Shown here piece by piece: positions 1-6,523 of a DNA stretch of 8,371 nucleotides. The stretch comes from Paracoccaceae bacterium (GTDB taxonomy: Bacteria > Pseudomonadota > Alphaproteobacteria > Rhodobacterales > Rhodobacteraceae). Position numbers and translations under genes: made by a program. Location: positions 1 through 8,371 of the forward strand of contig JAOUMG010000058.1 in NCBI GenBank assembly GCA_029881635.1, read 5' to 3'. The notes beneath the pieces were generated by a model. That model made no database searches, was not told the DNA's origin, and saw only the letters and a program-made list of their open reading frames with translations. Position 1 is the first letter of the stretch. Each line of letters opens with the position of its first letter.

Positions 1-1987
1 TTATCAGGTGTCGGCACTGGATGCCTTCGGTACCTTTGGCCGCGCCGAGGTTTCGGCGATGGGGGCGATTGTCGAATATCTTGATCTGACTCAGCGCGGT
101 AAGCTGCCACTGTTACGCCCGCCGTTGCGGGAAAACCTTGGCGCAACGATGCAGATTGACGCTGCCACGCGCCGAAACCTGGAAATTGCCCAAAGCCTTT
201 CGGGGGGCCGGGATGGTTCGCTGATCGCTGCGGTCGACCGGACCGTGACATCAGGTGGCGGGCGGTTACTTGAACGGCGGATATCCGCACCATCGCGCGA
301 TCTGGTTGAGATTGGTGCACGGATCGCGGCTGTCCGGTTTCTCTTTGAAAAGGCGAGGCTTACCGACGAACTGCGCGGGGACCTGAAGAAGGCCCCCGAT
401 ATCGACAGGGCGCTTTCCCGCCTCGCGCTTGACCGTGGCGGACCGCGTGACCTTGCCGCGATCCGCGCCGGGCTGCGGGAGGCTGGTCGCATTGCGGAAC
501 GGCTGAACGCCACCGATCTGCCGGAACGGCTTTCCAATGCAGCCGAAGCGCTGGTTGGCCACGATGATCTGGTCGCGCTGCTGGACCGTATGCTTGTTAC
601 AGAGCCGCCACTTCTTGCCCGCGATGGTGGATTCATCGCGCCTGGTTGCGACGCTGAACTGGATGAAACCCGTCAGCTCCGCGACCAGGGTCGCGGGGTC
701 ATTGCACGGATGCAGGCCGAGTATATCGAACGCACCGGCATCCAAAGTCTGAAAATCAAGCACAACAACGTGCTGGGCTATTTCATCGAAACGACAACGA
801 CCCATGCAGATAAAATGCTGTCTGCACCACTGAACGAAACCTTCATTCACCGCCAGACAACGGCCAATCAGGTTCGCTTCACCACAGTTCCGCTTTCAGA
901 GATGGAAACCAGAATCCTGAATGCCGGCAATCGGGCCTTAGAGATAGAAAAGCGGCTCTATGACGGCTTGAAAGCGACGATTATCGATGCAGCAGGCATC
1001 ATCGCAGATGCCGCGCGGGCGATGGCTGAGGTAGATCTTGCCGCCGCGCTGGCGGATATCGCGCGCAGTGAAGATTGGTGCGAGCCGGTCGTCGACTCAA
1101 GCCGCGCGCTGGTAATAGAAGGTGGCCGCCACCCGGTGGTGGAAAATGCGCTGAGACGGGCGGGGGAGCCTTTCATCGCCAATGACTGCGCTTTGACTGA
1201 CGGCGACACACCCGCAATCTGGCTGCTGACCGGCCCGAACATGGCCGGTAAATCGACCTTCCTGCGCCAGAATGCATTGATTGCCCTGCTGGCGCAGGCG
1301 GGCAGTTTCGTGCCCGCGAAATCTGCCCGTATTGGCCTTGTTTCACAGCTTTTCAGTCGGGTAGGTGCTGCTGATGATCTGGCCCGGGGTCGGTCGACCT
1401 TTATGGTCGAGATGGTCGAAACCGCCGCCATTCTCAATCAGGCAGATGACCGGGCGCTGATCATCCTTGATGAAATTGGTCGTGGAACGGCAACCTATGA
1501 TGGCCTGTCCATCGCCTGGGCAACGCTGGAACATCTGCATGACGTCAACCGCGCACGTGCGCTTTTTGCCACCCACTACCATGAGATGACCGCACTGGCT
1601 GCGAAACTTGATGGTGTCGAGAACGCGACTGTTACCGTCAAGGAGTGGGAGGGCGATGTCATATTTCTGCACGAGGTGCGCAAGGGCGCGGCCGACCGTT
1701 CTTATGGTGTGCAGGTGGCCCGGCTGGCTGGTTTGCCGACGGTGGTGGTCGAACGGGCGAAGGTGGTGCTTGAGGCGCTCGAAAAAGGCGAACGTGAGGG
1801 CGGAACCCGCAAGCACACGCTGATCGACGATCTGCCGCTATTCAGTGCGGCCCCTGCCGCCCCGACCCGACCCGCGAAGGGTCCTTCGGAACTGGTAGAG
1901 CGCCTTGCAGAACTCCACCCCGACGAAATGACTCCGATTGACGCCCTCAGCGCTCTCTATGAGTTGAAGGGCATTATCGGCAAATAG
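1..1987 (+). CDS. mutS: DNA mismatch repair protein MutS (5' end outside window)
   Basis: MutS recognises mismatches and small loops in newly replicated DNA and recruits MutL; it acts as a cytoplasmic ATPase dimer. The frame is already open at base 2 (codons TAT CAG GTG), so the GTG at 8 is internal and roughly the first 200 residues, including the mismatch-contacting Phe-x-Glu domain, lie outside the window. About 661 residues are visible against a family length near 850-900. Seen in order: the end of the connector domain (YLDLTQRGKLPLL), the lever/clamp region with KIKHNNVLGYFIE (about 751-789), Walker A GPNMAGKST (1232-1258), the VGAADDLARGRSTFMVEM loop (about 1360-1413), Walker B LIILDEIGRGT (1457-1489), the ATHYHEM switch (about 1567-1587) and the helix-turn-helix dimer region SYGVQVARLAGLP. 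The C-terminal MTPIDALSALYELK resembles the short MutS tail helix. The reading frame is intact. It converges on the TPM-protein gene with a 6-base gap and no obvious hairpin terminator. Confidence 0.98.
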   Translation, partial: YQVSALDAFGTFGRAEVSAMGAIVEYLDLTQRGKLPLLRPPLRENLGATMQIDAATRRNLEIAQSLSGGRDGSLIAAVDRTVTSGGGRLLERRISAPSRDLVEIGARIAAVRFLFEKARLTDELRGDLKKAPDIDRALSRLALDRGGPRDLAAIRAGLREAGRIAERLNATDLPERLSNAAEALVGHDDLVALLDRMLVTEPPLLARDGGFIAPGCDAELDETRQLRDQGRGVIARMQAEYIERTGIQSLKIKHNNVLGYFIETTTTHADKMLSAPLNETFIHRQTTANQVRFTTVPLSEMETRILNAGNRALEIEKRLYDGLKATIIDAAGIIADAARAMAEVDLAAALADIARSEDWCEPVVDSSRALVIEGGRHPVVENALRRAGEPFIANDCALTDGDTPAIWLLTGPNMAGKSTFLRQNALIALLAQAGSFVPAKSARIGLVSQLFSRVGAADDLARGRSTFMVEMVETAAILNQADDRALIILDEIGRGTATYDGLSIAWATLEHLHDVNRARALFATHYHEMTALAAKLDGVENATVTVKEWEGDVIFLHEVRKGAADRSYGVQVARLAGLPTVVVERAKVVLEALEKGEREGGTRKHTLIDDLPLFSAAPAAPTRPAKGPSELVERLAELHPDEMTPIDALSALYELKGIIGK

Positions 1988-1993
1988 CCCGGT

Positions 1994-3049
1994 TTACCAA
2001 CTTCCCGAGGCACCGCCGCCCGAGGATGACCCACCACCGGACGATCCGCCGCCCGAGGATGAATTGTTGTCGCGTGTCCGCGCCGGAATGACCCGGAAAA
2101 CCTGCCGCCGGTCATCGCAGTTCTGGCAGTGATAATCGACCCGCTCGCGGCCGGTTGAATGATAGGTGGCGCTAGCCAACACTGTCGTTTCACCATGCAG
2201 GGTGCGATAACCACACGAGTTGCACGCGCCAAAGCTGTTGAACATTGCCTTATAGGCTTCAATCTTGACGTGGCCGCAGTTCTGGCACCGCCAGACATCG
2301 TAATCAACTGATCCGACCCGCTCCTCGGTGATCTGTCCCGGTTTTAGGAAGGGGTCTTCACCTTTCTCATCTGTTCTGACCATGCGGTTCCCGTCGACCG
2401 GACAATAACGCGGGCGGGTCCGATGCCACCGCTTGCCAACCTGATAGCCAACAAAACCAAGGGGCGCCAAGGCGAGAAAGGCCCAGTCCCCGACAGTATC
2501 CAGCGCCCTTTGAAGCCATCCGCCCACGCGATACGGCAATGAAGCGTCGTACTCCCCTGGCCAGCGGCCGGTTATGCTGCGGATCATTTCTGACACGCCT
2601 TGCCTGATGCCACCCGCATAGTCATCGCGCTTGAAATACGGAACGATCACATCGTCGATGATCTCTTTCGCCGCCGCATTCTGGCTGCTGCCATAGCCGC
2701 TGCCCACCTCGACCCGAAGCTCGCGGTCGTATCTCGAGACGAGAAGCATGAGCCCGTCATTGCGGCGCGCGTCGCCGATACCCCAGCGGTTGAAAAGGCC
2801 CGTCGCGAAAGGTTCGATCGGCCCGGAATGGCCGTAGTCGGACATCTGGTCGATGGTGACGACGGTGAACTCGATATTCCGGGCCTGTTCGAGTTCGCGC
2901 AGCGTCTTGCGCAGGGTATCCGCCTGTTCGGTGGACAGAAGACCAGCATGATCGTTGACATACCGGTCCGATCTGGAGGGATAGTTCTGCGCAAGGGCTG
3001 CGTGGCCCAGAAGGAAAAAGAGCGCCGCGAAGATCAGATGAAGCCGCAT
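1994..3049 (-). CDS. Secreted/membrane TPM-domain protein with zinc-ribbon-like tail (YgcG-like)
   Basis: Predicted 351-residue envelope protein. Residues 1-20 form a signal peptide (MRLHLIFAALFFLLGHAALA, likely cut before Gln21). Residues about 28-160 match the TPM fold (TLP18.3/Psb32/MOLO-1, YgcG family): VNDHAGLLS, a helix with ELEQARNIEFTVVTID, GIGDARRNDGLMLLVS, and RVEVGSGYG. A hydrophobic stretch at about 187-204 probably crosses the inner membrane, which would put the TPM domain in the periplasm and the tail in the cytoplasm. The tail has CxxC pairs at 255/258, 276/279 and 308/311, and a lone Cys216 in CPVDG where a fourth pair would be expected. It ends in a Ser/Gly repeat and GASGSW, typical of the family. 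The biochemical role of bacterial members is not settled. ATG at 3047-3049 is chosen because it begins the signal peptide and follows AGGGGG; an upstream TTG (3068-3070) would add seven polar residues. It lies 27 bases after grpE on the same strand, so co-transcription with hrcA-grpE is likely but inferred. Confidence 0.88.
   Translation of the reverse strand: MRLHLIFAALFFLLGHAALAQNYPSRSDRYVNDHAGLLSTEQADTLRKTLRELEQARNIEFTVVTIDQMSDYGHSGPIEPFATGLFNRWGIGDARRNDGLMLLVSRYDRELRVEVGSGYGSSQNAAAKEIIDDVIVPYFKRDDYAGGIRQGVSEMIRSITGRWPGEYDASLPYRVGGWLQRALDTVGDWAFLALAPLGFVGYQVGKRWHRTRPRYCPVDGNRMVRTDEKGEDPFLKPGQITEERVGSVDYDVWRCQNCGHVKIEAYKAMFNSFGACNSCGYRTLHGETTVLASATYHSTGRERVDYHCQNCDDRRQVFRVIPARTRDNNSSSGGGSSGGGSSSGGGASGSW
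2013..2062. repeat. In-frame 17-base direct repeat in Ser/Gly tail codons
   Basis: The same 17 bases (ccgccgcccgaggatga on the + strand) occur at 2013-2029 and 2046-2062, 33 bases apart. The offset is exactly 11 codons, so the two copies encode the same residues of the Ser/Gly-rich C-terminus of the TPM protein. This looks like a small internal duplication in a low-complexity linker, not a mobile or regulatory repeat. Confidence 0.7.
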
Positions 3050-3052
3050 CTT

Positions 3053-3058
3053 CCCCCT
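3053..3058 (-). promoter_or_regulatory. Ribosome binding site choosing the TPM-protein start
   Basis: On the minus strand AGGGGG precedes the ATG at 3049-3047 by 3 bases; counted from the AGGG core the spacing is 5. The alternative TTG at 3070-3068 has AAGG directly against it with no spacing, so it is the poorer start. The ATG also gives a clean signal peptide. Confidence 0.5.
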
Positions 3059-3076
3059 ATTGTCTACCAACCTTGA

Positions 3077-3628
3077 TCACGATCTTGGGGTCGAACTCAC
3101 GCCCACCTGCGCCGGCCGCAAAAGACGATCATGGAGCATGAAGCCTTCGGTCATCACCTGAATGATGTCACCGGATTTTGTGTCCGGCAGAGCCGCCTCA
3201 AACATGGCTTGATGAAGCTGTGGATCAAATGCCTCGCCAATCTCCGGGACAATCGGTTCAAGCCCATGTTTGCCCATCACGCTAATGAGTTCGCGCATTG
3301 TCAGCTCGATACCTTCGATAAGTGCCTTGGCAGCCGCGCGCTGTTCTTCGCCCGCAGCCTCCAATGCTCGTTTGAGGTTATCGTAAACCGGCAGAAGATC
3401 CCGGGCGAGCTTGCTGCCGCCATATTGCTCCGCCTCGCGCCGGTCGCGTTCACCGCGCTTGCGAATGTTTTCTGCATCTGCCAGCGCGCGCATGAACCGG
3501 TCGCGCATATCATCGCGTTCGGCACGAAGTACTTCTATTTCATCCGCCAGAATTTCGGCTTCAAGCCCTTCGTCTTCGCCCATCAATTCCTGATCTTCGG
3601 CGATTTCGTCTTTTTTCATGTCAGCCAT
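3077..3628 (-). CDS. grpE: GrpE, nucleotide exchange factor for DnaK
   Basis: GrpE releases ADP from DnaK so that the chaperone can cycle; it acts as a cytoplasmic dimer. The 183-residue product is of normal length. It has an acidic N-terminus, then a long coiled-coil helix (about 22-70: EILADEIEVLRAERDDMRDRFMR, ADAENIRKR). The four-helix dimer region follows (ARDLLPVYDNLKRALE, IEGIELTMRELISVMGKHG), then the small beta domain with the signature FDPQLHQAM (134-142), GFMLHDRLLRPAQV and a short Ser-rich end. The ATG at 3628-3626 is preceded by AAGGGA with 8 bases of spacing, located within the last codons of hrcA. It starts 5 bases after hrcA stops, so the two form an operon. dnaK is not next to it here; the next gene is the TPM-domain protein, 27 bases downstream. 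Confidence 0.97.
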   Translation of the reverse strand: MADMKKDEIAEDQELMGEDEGLEAEILADEIEVLRAERDDMRDRFMRALADAENIRKRGERDRREAEQYGGSKLARDLLPVYDNLKRALEAAGEEQRAAAKALIEGIELTMRELISVMGKHGLEPIVPEIGEAFDPQLHQAMFEAALPDTKSGDIIQVMTEGFMLHDRLLRPAQVGVSSTPRS

Positions 3629-3633
3629 AGATA

Positions 3634-4701
3634 TTATCCCTTGCGCTCGCCCGACAGCAATTGACCAACCAGCTGCGCCGTATAGTCCACAATCGGCACA
3701 ATGCGCCCGTAGTTAAGCCGCGTCGGCCCGATTACACCAACTGCCCCAATGATCTTTCGGTCAGCGTTCATATAGGGAGAGACCACCAGAGAGGAACCCG
3801 AAAGTGAAAAAAGTTTGTTCTCTGAGCCGATAAAAATGCGCACACCTTCGCCCGCATCCGTCAATTCAAGGAATTCAGCTATGTCGCGCTTGCGCTCCAA
3901 GTCATCAAACAATGTTCTAATACGGTCCAGGTCCGAATCGTCGGTCTGGTCGAGCAGGTTGGAACGGCCCCGGACAATCAGCCTTTCATGGGATTCGCCG
4001 GGGTTTTCCCAGATCGCGAGGCCACTTTCGACCAGTTCACGCGCCAGCCCGTCGAGTTCCTGCCGCTTTGCGGCGATCTCGCCGCCAAGATGGGCCCTGA
4101 GTTCACTCAACGTGCGCCCTTCGGCCAAGGCATTCAGAAAGTTGCCGGCTTCGCGCATGGATGAGGCAGTTTGACCCGGGGGCGGCCTGAAAACGCGGTT
4201 TTCAACATGACCATCGGAAAACACAAGTACGACCAGCGCGCGGTCTGCGGCGAGGCTTACAAATTCGATATGGCGAATGGCGGCTTCGTATTTTGGCGTC
4301 AGAACCAAGCTGGCACCATGAGTGATCCCTGACAGCGCTGAGCCGATACGGTCCAGCAAAGAGGTAACACCGGGTTCATTGCCGCCGGTCGTGGCCTCCA
4401 TCGCCTCACGGTCCTGGGGTGAGAGGGTTTCGATCTCCATCAGGCTGTCAACGAACATTCGCAAGCCAAGCTGTGTGGGAATTCTGCCTGCCGATGTGTG
4501 CGGGCTGTCAAGCAGGCCAAGAAACTCCAGATCCTGCATGACATTCCGGATAGTGGCCGCGCTGACGCTTTCGCTCATCGACCGGGTAAGCGACCGCGAA
4601 CCAACCGGTCCTCCCGAGCTCAGATAACTTTCGACGACGCGTCGAAACACTTCGCGCGAACGATCATTCATTTCTGCCAGGATGCCGTGTTTTTCTGTCA
4701 T
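3634..4701 (-). CDS. hrcA: HrcA, heat-inducible transcription repressor
   Basis: HrcA binds CIRCE inverted repeats and represses class I heat-shock genes, usually groESL; its folding depends on GroEL. With the ATG at 4701-4699 the protein has 355 residues, close to the family norm of about 340-360. The N-terminal winged helix-turn-helix spans roughly 11-82 (NDRSREVFRRVVESYL, PVGSRSL, SAATIRNVMQDLE, LGLLDSPHTSAGRIPT). The dimerisation and inserted GAF-like regions follow, ending with the conserved IIGAVGVIGPTRLNYGRIVPIVDYTAQL. The frame stays open upstream to GTG/ATG at 4770-4765, but those codons would add 22-23 residues with no family counterpart and would place a good candidate promoter inside the gene, so the shorter start is preferred. 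The Shine-Dalgarno for it (CGGAAC) is weak. It heads the hrcA-grpE-TPM cluster. Confidence 0.95.
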   Translation of the reverse strand: MTEKHGILAEMNDRSREVFRRVVESYLSSGGPVGSRSLTRSMSESVSAATIRNVMQDLEFLGLLDSPHTSAGRIPTQLGLRMFVDSLMEIETLSPQDREAMEATTGGNEPGVTSLLDRIGSALSGITHGASLVLTPKYEAAIRHIEFVSLAADRALVVLVFSDGHVENRVFRPPPGQTASSMREAGNFLNALAEGRTLSELRAHLGGEIAAKRQELDGLARELVESGLAIWENPGESHERLIVRGRSNLLDQTDDSDLDRIRTLFDDLERKRDIAEFLELTDAGEGVRIFIGSENKLFSLSGSSLVVSPYMNADRKIIGAVGVIGPTRLNYGRIVPIVDYTAQLVGQLLSGERKG

Positions 4702-4726
4702 TGCCCGTTCCGGTTGGTCGCTAGAC

Positions 4727-4755
4727 AGATAAAGAGCAGGGACCACCTGCGTCAA
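4727..4755 (-). promoter_or_regulatory. Candidate housekeeping-sigma promoter for hrcA
   Basis: Reading the minus strand, TTGACG (4755-4750) and TTATCT (4732-4727) are separated by exactly 17 bases, a good match to a -35/-10 pair. Transcription would start near 4720, about 20 bases before the chosen hrcA ATG at 4701, which supports that start over the upstream GTG/ATG. It is a pattern match only. No clear heat-shock sigma-32 promoter was seen. Confidence 0.45.
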
Positions 4756-4776
4756 TCGGGGTTGCATCACCTGCGT
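4744..4776. repeat. Direct 9-base repeat CACCTGCGT in the divergent promoter region
   Basis: CACCTGCGT occurs at 4744-4752 and again at 4768-4776, 24 bases apart. The first copy overlaps the candidate hrcA -35 box, and the second lies between the candidate -35 and -10 boxes of rph. This placement fits a regulator binding site, but with only two copies in GC-rich DNA chance is a real alternative. Confidence 0.4.
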
Positions 4777-4789
4777 GGCGGGCTGTAAT
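4762..4789 (+). promoter_or_regulatory. Candidate promoter for the rph-rdgB-rid-hemW operon
   Basis: TTGCAT (4762-4767) and TGTAAT (4784-4789) are separated by 16 bases, about 30 bases before the rph ATG. The -10 box differs from TATAAT at one base; the -35 box is fair. The operon needs a promoter in the short space between hrcA and rph, and this is the best pair I could see. Confidence 0.35.
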
Positions 4790-4807
4790 TGGCCGTGAGG
4801 TTGAAAA

Positions 4808-4812
4808 AAGGA
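4808..4812 (+). promoter_or_regulatory. Ribosome binding site deciding the rph start
   Basis: AAGGA stands 6 bases before the ATG at 4819. An in-frame TTG at 4789 would give a longer protein, but RNase PH proteins characteristically begin MRPSGR, exactly what follows this ATG. Confidence 0.75.
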
Positions 4813-4818
4813 ATTTCC

Positions 4819-5529
4819 ATGCGGCCCTCCGGCAGAAAACTAGACGAAATGCGCGCGGTTTCGATTGAACCCAATGTGACCAAGCACGCCGAAGGGTCCT
4901 GCCTGATCCGCTGCGGCGATACGCATGTACTTTGCACAGCCTCGGTCGAAGATCGGCCACCATCGTTTCTGAAAGGTACCGGGCTTGGCTGGGTTACGGC
5001 AGAGTATGGAATGCTTCCACGGGCAACCAATACCCGCAACCGGCGTGAGGCTGCCGCAGGCAAGCAATCTGGCAGAACACAAGAAATTCAAAGACTTATC
5101 GGCAGATCGCTCCGCGCAGGGGTGGACAGGGTGGCATTGGGTGAAAGACAGATCACTGTCGATTGCGATGTCATCCAAGCCGATGGTGGGACCCGTTGCG
5201 CATCAATCACAGGCGGTTGGGTCGCGCTGCGACTTGCGGTCAACAAGCTGATCAAGGCAGGTGACGTGATTTCCGATCCGCTGGTCGATCACGTGGCAGC
5301 AGTAAGCTGTGGGATCTATGCGGGCCAGCCGGTGCTGGACCTTGATTATGCCGAAGACAGCGAGGCTGGAACCGATGGTAATTTTATCATGACCGGTCGC
5401 GGACGATTGATCGAGGTGCAGATGTCCGCCGAGGGGTCGACATTTAGCCGGGATGAGATGAACAAACTGCTCGATCACGCCGAAGCCGGCATCAATGCGC
5501 TGGTCGCGGCACAGGCCACCGCCCTCTGA
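4819..5529 (+). CDS. rph: Ribonuclease PH (phosphorolytic 3'-5' exoribonuclease)
   Basis: RNase PH trims the 3' ends of tRNA precursors and other RNAs, using phosphate to release nucleoside diphosphates; it works as a hexameric ring in the cytoplasm. The 236-residue product is full length. Visible hallmarks are the MRPSGR start, [17 protein letters not shown] (28-44), the [13 protein letters not shown] loop (58-70), the phosphate-site segment [17 protein letters not shown] (84-100) with Arg86, [13 protein letters not shown] (120-132), and the acidic catalytic run [17 protein letters not shown] (173-189), followed by [16 protein letters not shown]. It is the first gene of a compact operon. Its TGA overlaps the rdgB ATG by one base (TGATG), which suggests coupled translation. 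It is transcribed away from hrcA. Confidence 0.97.
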   Translation: MRPSGRKLDEMRAVSIEPNVTKHAEGSCLIRCGDTHVLCTASVEDRPPSFLKGTGLGWVTAEYGMLPRATNTRNRREAAAGKQSGRTQEIQRLIGRSLRAGVDRVALGERQITVDCDVIQADGGTRCASITGGWVALRLAVNKLIKAGDVISDPLVDHVAAVSCGIYAGQPVLDLDYAEDSEAGTDGNFIMTGRGRLIEVQMSAEGSTFSRDEMNKLLDHAEAGINALVAAQATAL

Positions 5530-6143
5530 TGCGCCGTTTTAAGGAAGATCGGTTACTGGTTGCCACCCATAACAAGGGTAAGCTGACCGAAATTGCCGCC
5601 CTTCTTGCGCCTTTGGGCATCACCTGTATCAGCGCCGCCGAGATGGGCTTGGCCGAGCCCGAGGAAACTGAAACCACTTTTATCGGCAACGCCCGGATAA
5701 AGGCACATGCCGCCGCCAAAGCCACCGGACTGCCCGCTCTGGCAGATGACAGTGGCATCGAAGTTGACGGATTGGGCGGCGCACCGGGTGTTTACACCGC
5801 GGATTGGGCCGAAACGCCGAACGGTCGCGATTTCGTGCAGGCGATGACGCGCACATGGGCGGAACTGGAGGCTGCCGATGCCCCTTACCCCCGCACCGCC
5901 CGTTTTCGGGCCACGATGGTACTGGCCTGGCCAGACGGCCATGACGAAGTTTTTGCCGGTGCGGTTGAAGGCCAGGTAGTCTGGCCAATGCGTGGGGTCG
6001 AAGGGCATGGTTACGATCCGATGTTTCAGCCAAACGGATATGATCAGACCTTTGCCGAGATGGATTCGTCGCTGAAGAACAGTATCAGCCACCGAGCTGA
6101 TGCATTCGCCAAGCTTGTCTGTTGTTTTGGAGAAGAAAAATGA
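5529..6143 (+). CDS. rdgB: RdgB/HAM1 non-canonical purine NTP pyrophosphatase (dITP/XTP)
   Basis: The enzyme hydrolyses ITP, dITP and XTP to the monophosphate and pyrophosphate, keeping deaminated purines out of DNA and RNA. The 204-residue product is full length. It has the nucleotide-binding start VATHNKGKLTEI (11-22), the ETTFIGNARIKA segment (48-59), the metal/catalytic ADDSGIEVDGLGGAPGVYT (72-90) with Asp73 and Asp74, RFRATMVLAWPDG, the specificity loop GHGYDPMFQP (159-168) and SHRADAFAKL (187-196). The ATG shares its A with the rph stop codon and has no strong Shine-Dalgarno of its own, consistent with coupling to rph. Its last four bases overlap the start of the Rid-family gene (ATGA). 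Confidence 0.97.
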   Translation: MRRFKEDRLLVATHNKGKLTEIAALLAPLGITCISAAEMGLAEPEETETTFIGNARIKAHAAAKATGLPALADDSGIEVDGLGGAPGVYTADWAETPNGRDFVQAMTRTWAELEAADAPYPRTARFRATMVLAWPDGHDEVFAGAVEGQVVWPMRGVEGHGYDPMFQPNGYDQTFAEMDSSLKNSISHRADAFAKLVCCFGEEK

Positions 6144-6520
6144 ATGCCAGACTGATTTCATCCGGTTCACCGTTCGAAAAAACATTTGGCTACAGCCGCG
6201 CTGTCGTCAAAGGCAACTGGTGCTTTGTCGCCGGTGTGACCGGTTATGACTATGCGACCATGGTCATGCCCGCGGGAATTGCTGATCAGGCCCGCAATTG
6301 CTTTGCCACCATTCGTTGGGCGCTGACCGAAGGCGGTTTCGCGCTAGAGGATGTTGTCCGGGTTCAGTACACCGTGACCGATACGGCATTGATCGATGAT
6401 CTTGTACCCGTTTTGGGCGAAAATTTTGGCGATATTCGGCCTGCGGCCACAATGGTTGTTGCGTCTCTAATCCGCCCCGAAATGAAGATTGAGATCGAAG
6501 TAACGGCCTTCAAAGGCTAG
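6140..6520 (+). CDS. Rid (YjgF/YER057c/UK114) family protein, non-RidA subgroup
   Basis: This is a 126-residue protein of the small trimeric Rid fold. Classical RidA deaminates reactive enamines/imines formed by PLP enzymes such as threonine dehydratase. Support comes from KGNWCFVAGVTGYD (24-37), ADQARNCFATIRWAL (48-62) and GDIRPAATMVVASLIRPEMKIEIEVTA (97-123 region). Aligned backward from the IEIE motif to E. coli RidA, the position of Arg105 is alanine here (A103), although the glutamate of the pair is kept (E118). The arginine three residues earlier (R100) is in RPAAT instead. It is therefore probably one of the Rid subgroups without known imine deaminase activity, and calling it RidA would be unsafe. 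ATG at 6140 is preceded by GGAGAAG at good spacing and overlaps the rdgB stop by 4 bases. The stop lies 3 bases before hemW. Confidence 0.88.
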   Translation: MNARLISSGSPFEKTFGYSRAVVKGNWCFVAGVTGYDYATMVMPAGIADQARNCFATIRWALTEGGFALEDVVRVQYTVTDTALIDDLVPVLGENFGDIRPAATMVVASLIRPEMKIEIEVTAFKG

Positions 6521-6523
6521 GGA

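Noticed and set aside
266..850. A 194-codon open frame on the minus strand inside mutS
   Set aside because: It is antisense to an intact, highly conserved mutS and resembles no protein family that I recognise.
1965..1995. Possible GGGC...GCCC hairpin as terminator at the mutS/TPM junction
   Set aside because: The stem is only four pairs with a long loop and no T-run, so it does not support a terminator call.
2600..3076. Plus-strand open frame opposite the TPM-domain gene, and a similar one opposite grpE (3131-3664)
   Set aside because: Both mirror well-supported minus-strand genes with recognisable domains; nothing in the translations suggests real proteins.
4702..4818. Search for a CIRCE element (TTAGCACTC-N9-GAGTGCTAA) upstream of hrcA
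   Set aside because: No such inverted repeat is present; in this group CIRCE is usually found at groESL, so its absence is not remarkable.
5553..6185. A 210-codon open frame on the minus strand across rdgB
   Set aside because: It lies antisense to a clear rdgB gene, has no recognisable motif, and its length is expected from GC-rich codon bias in the real gene.
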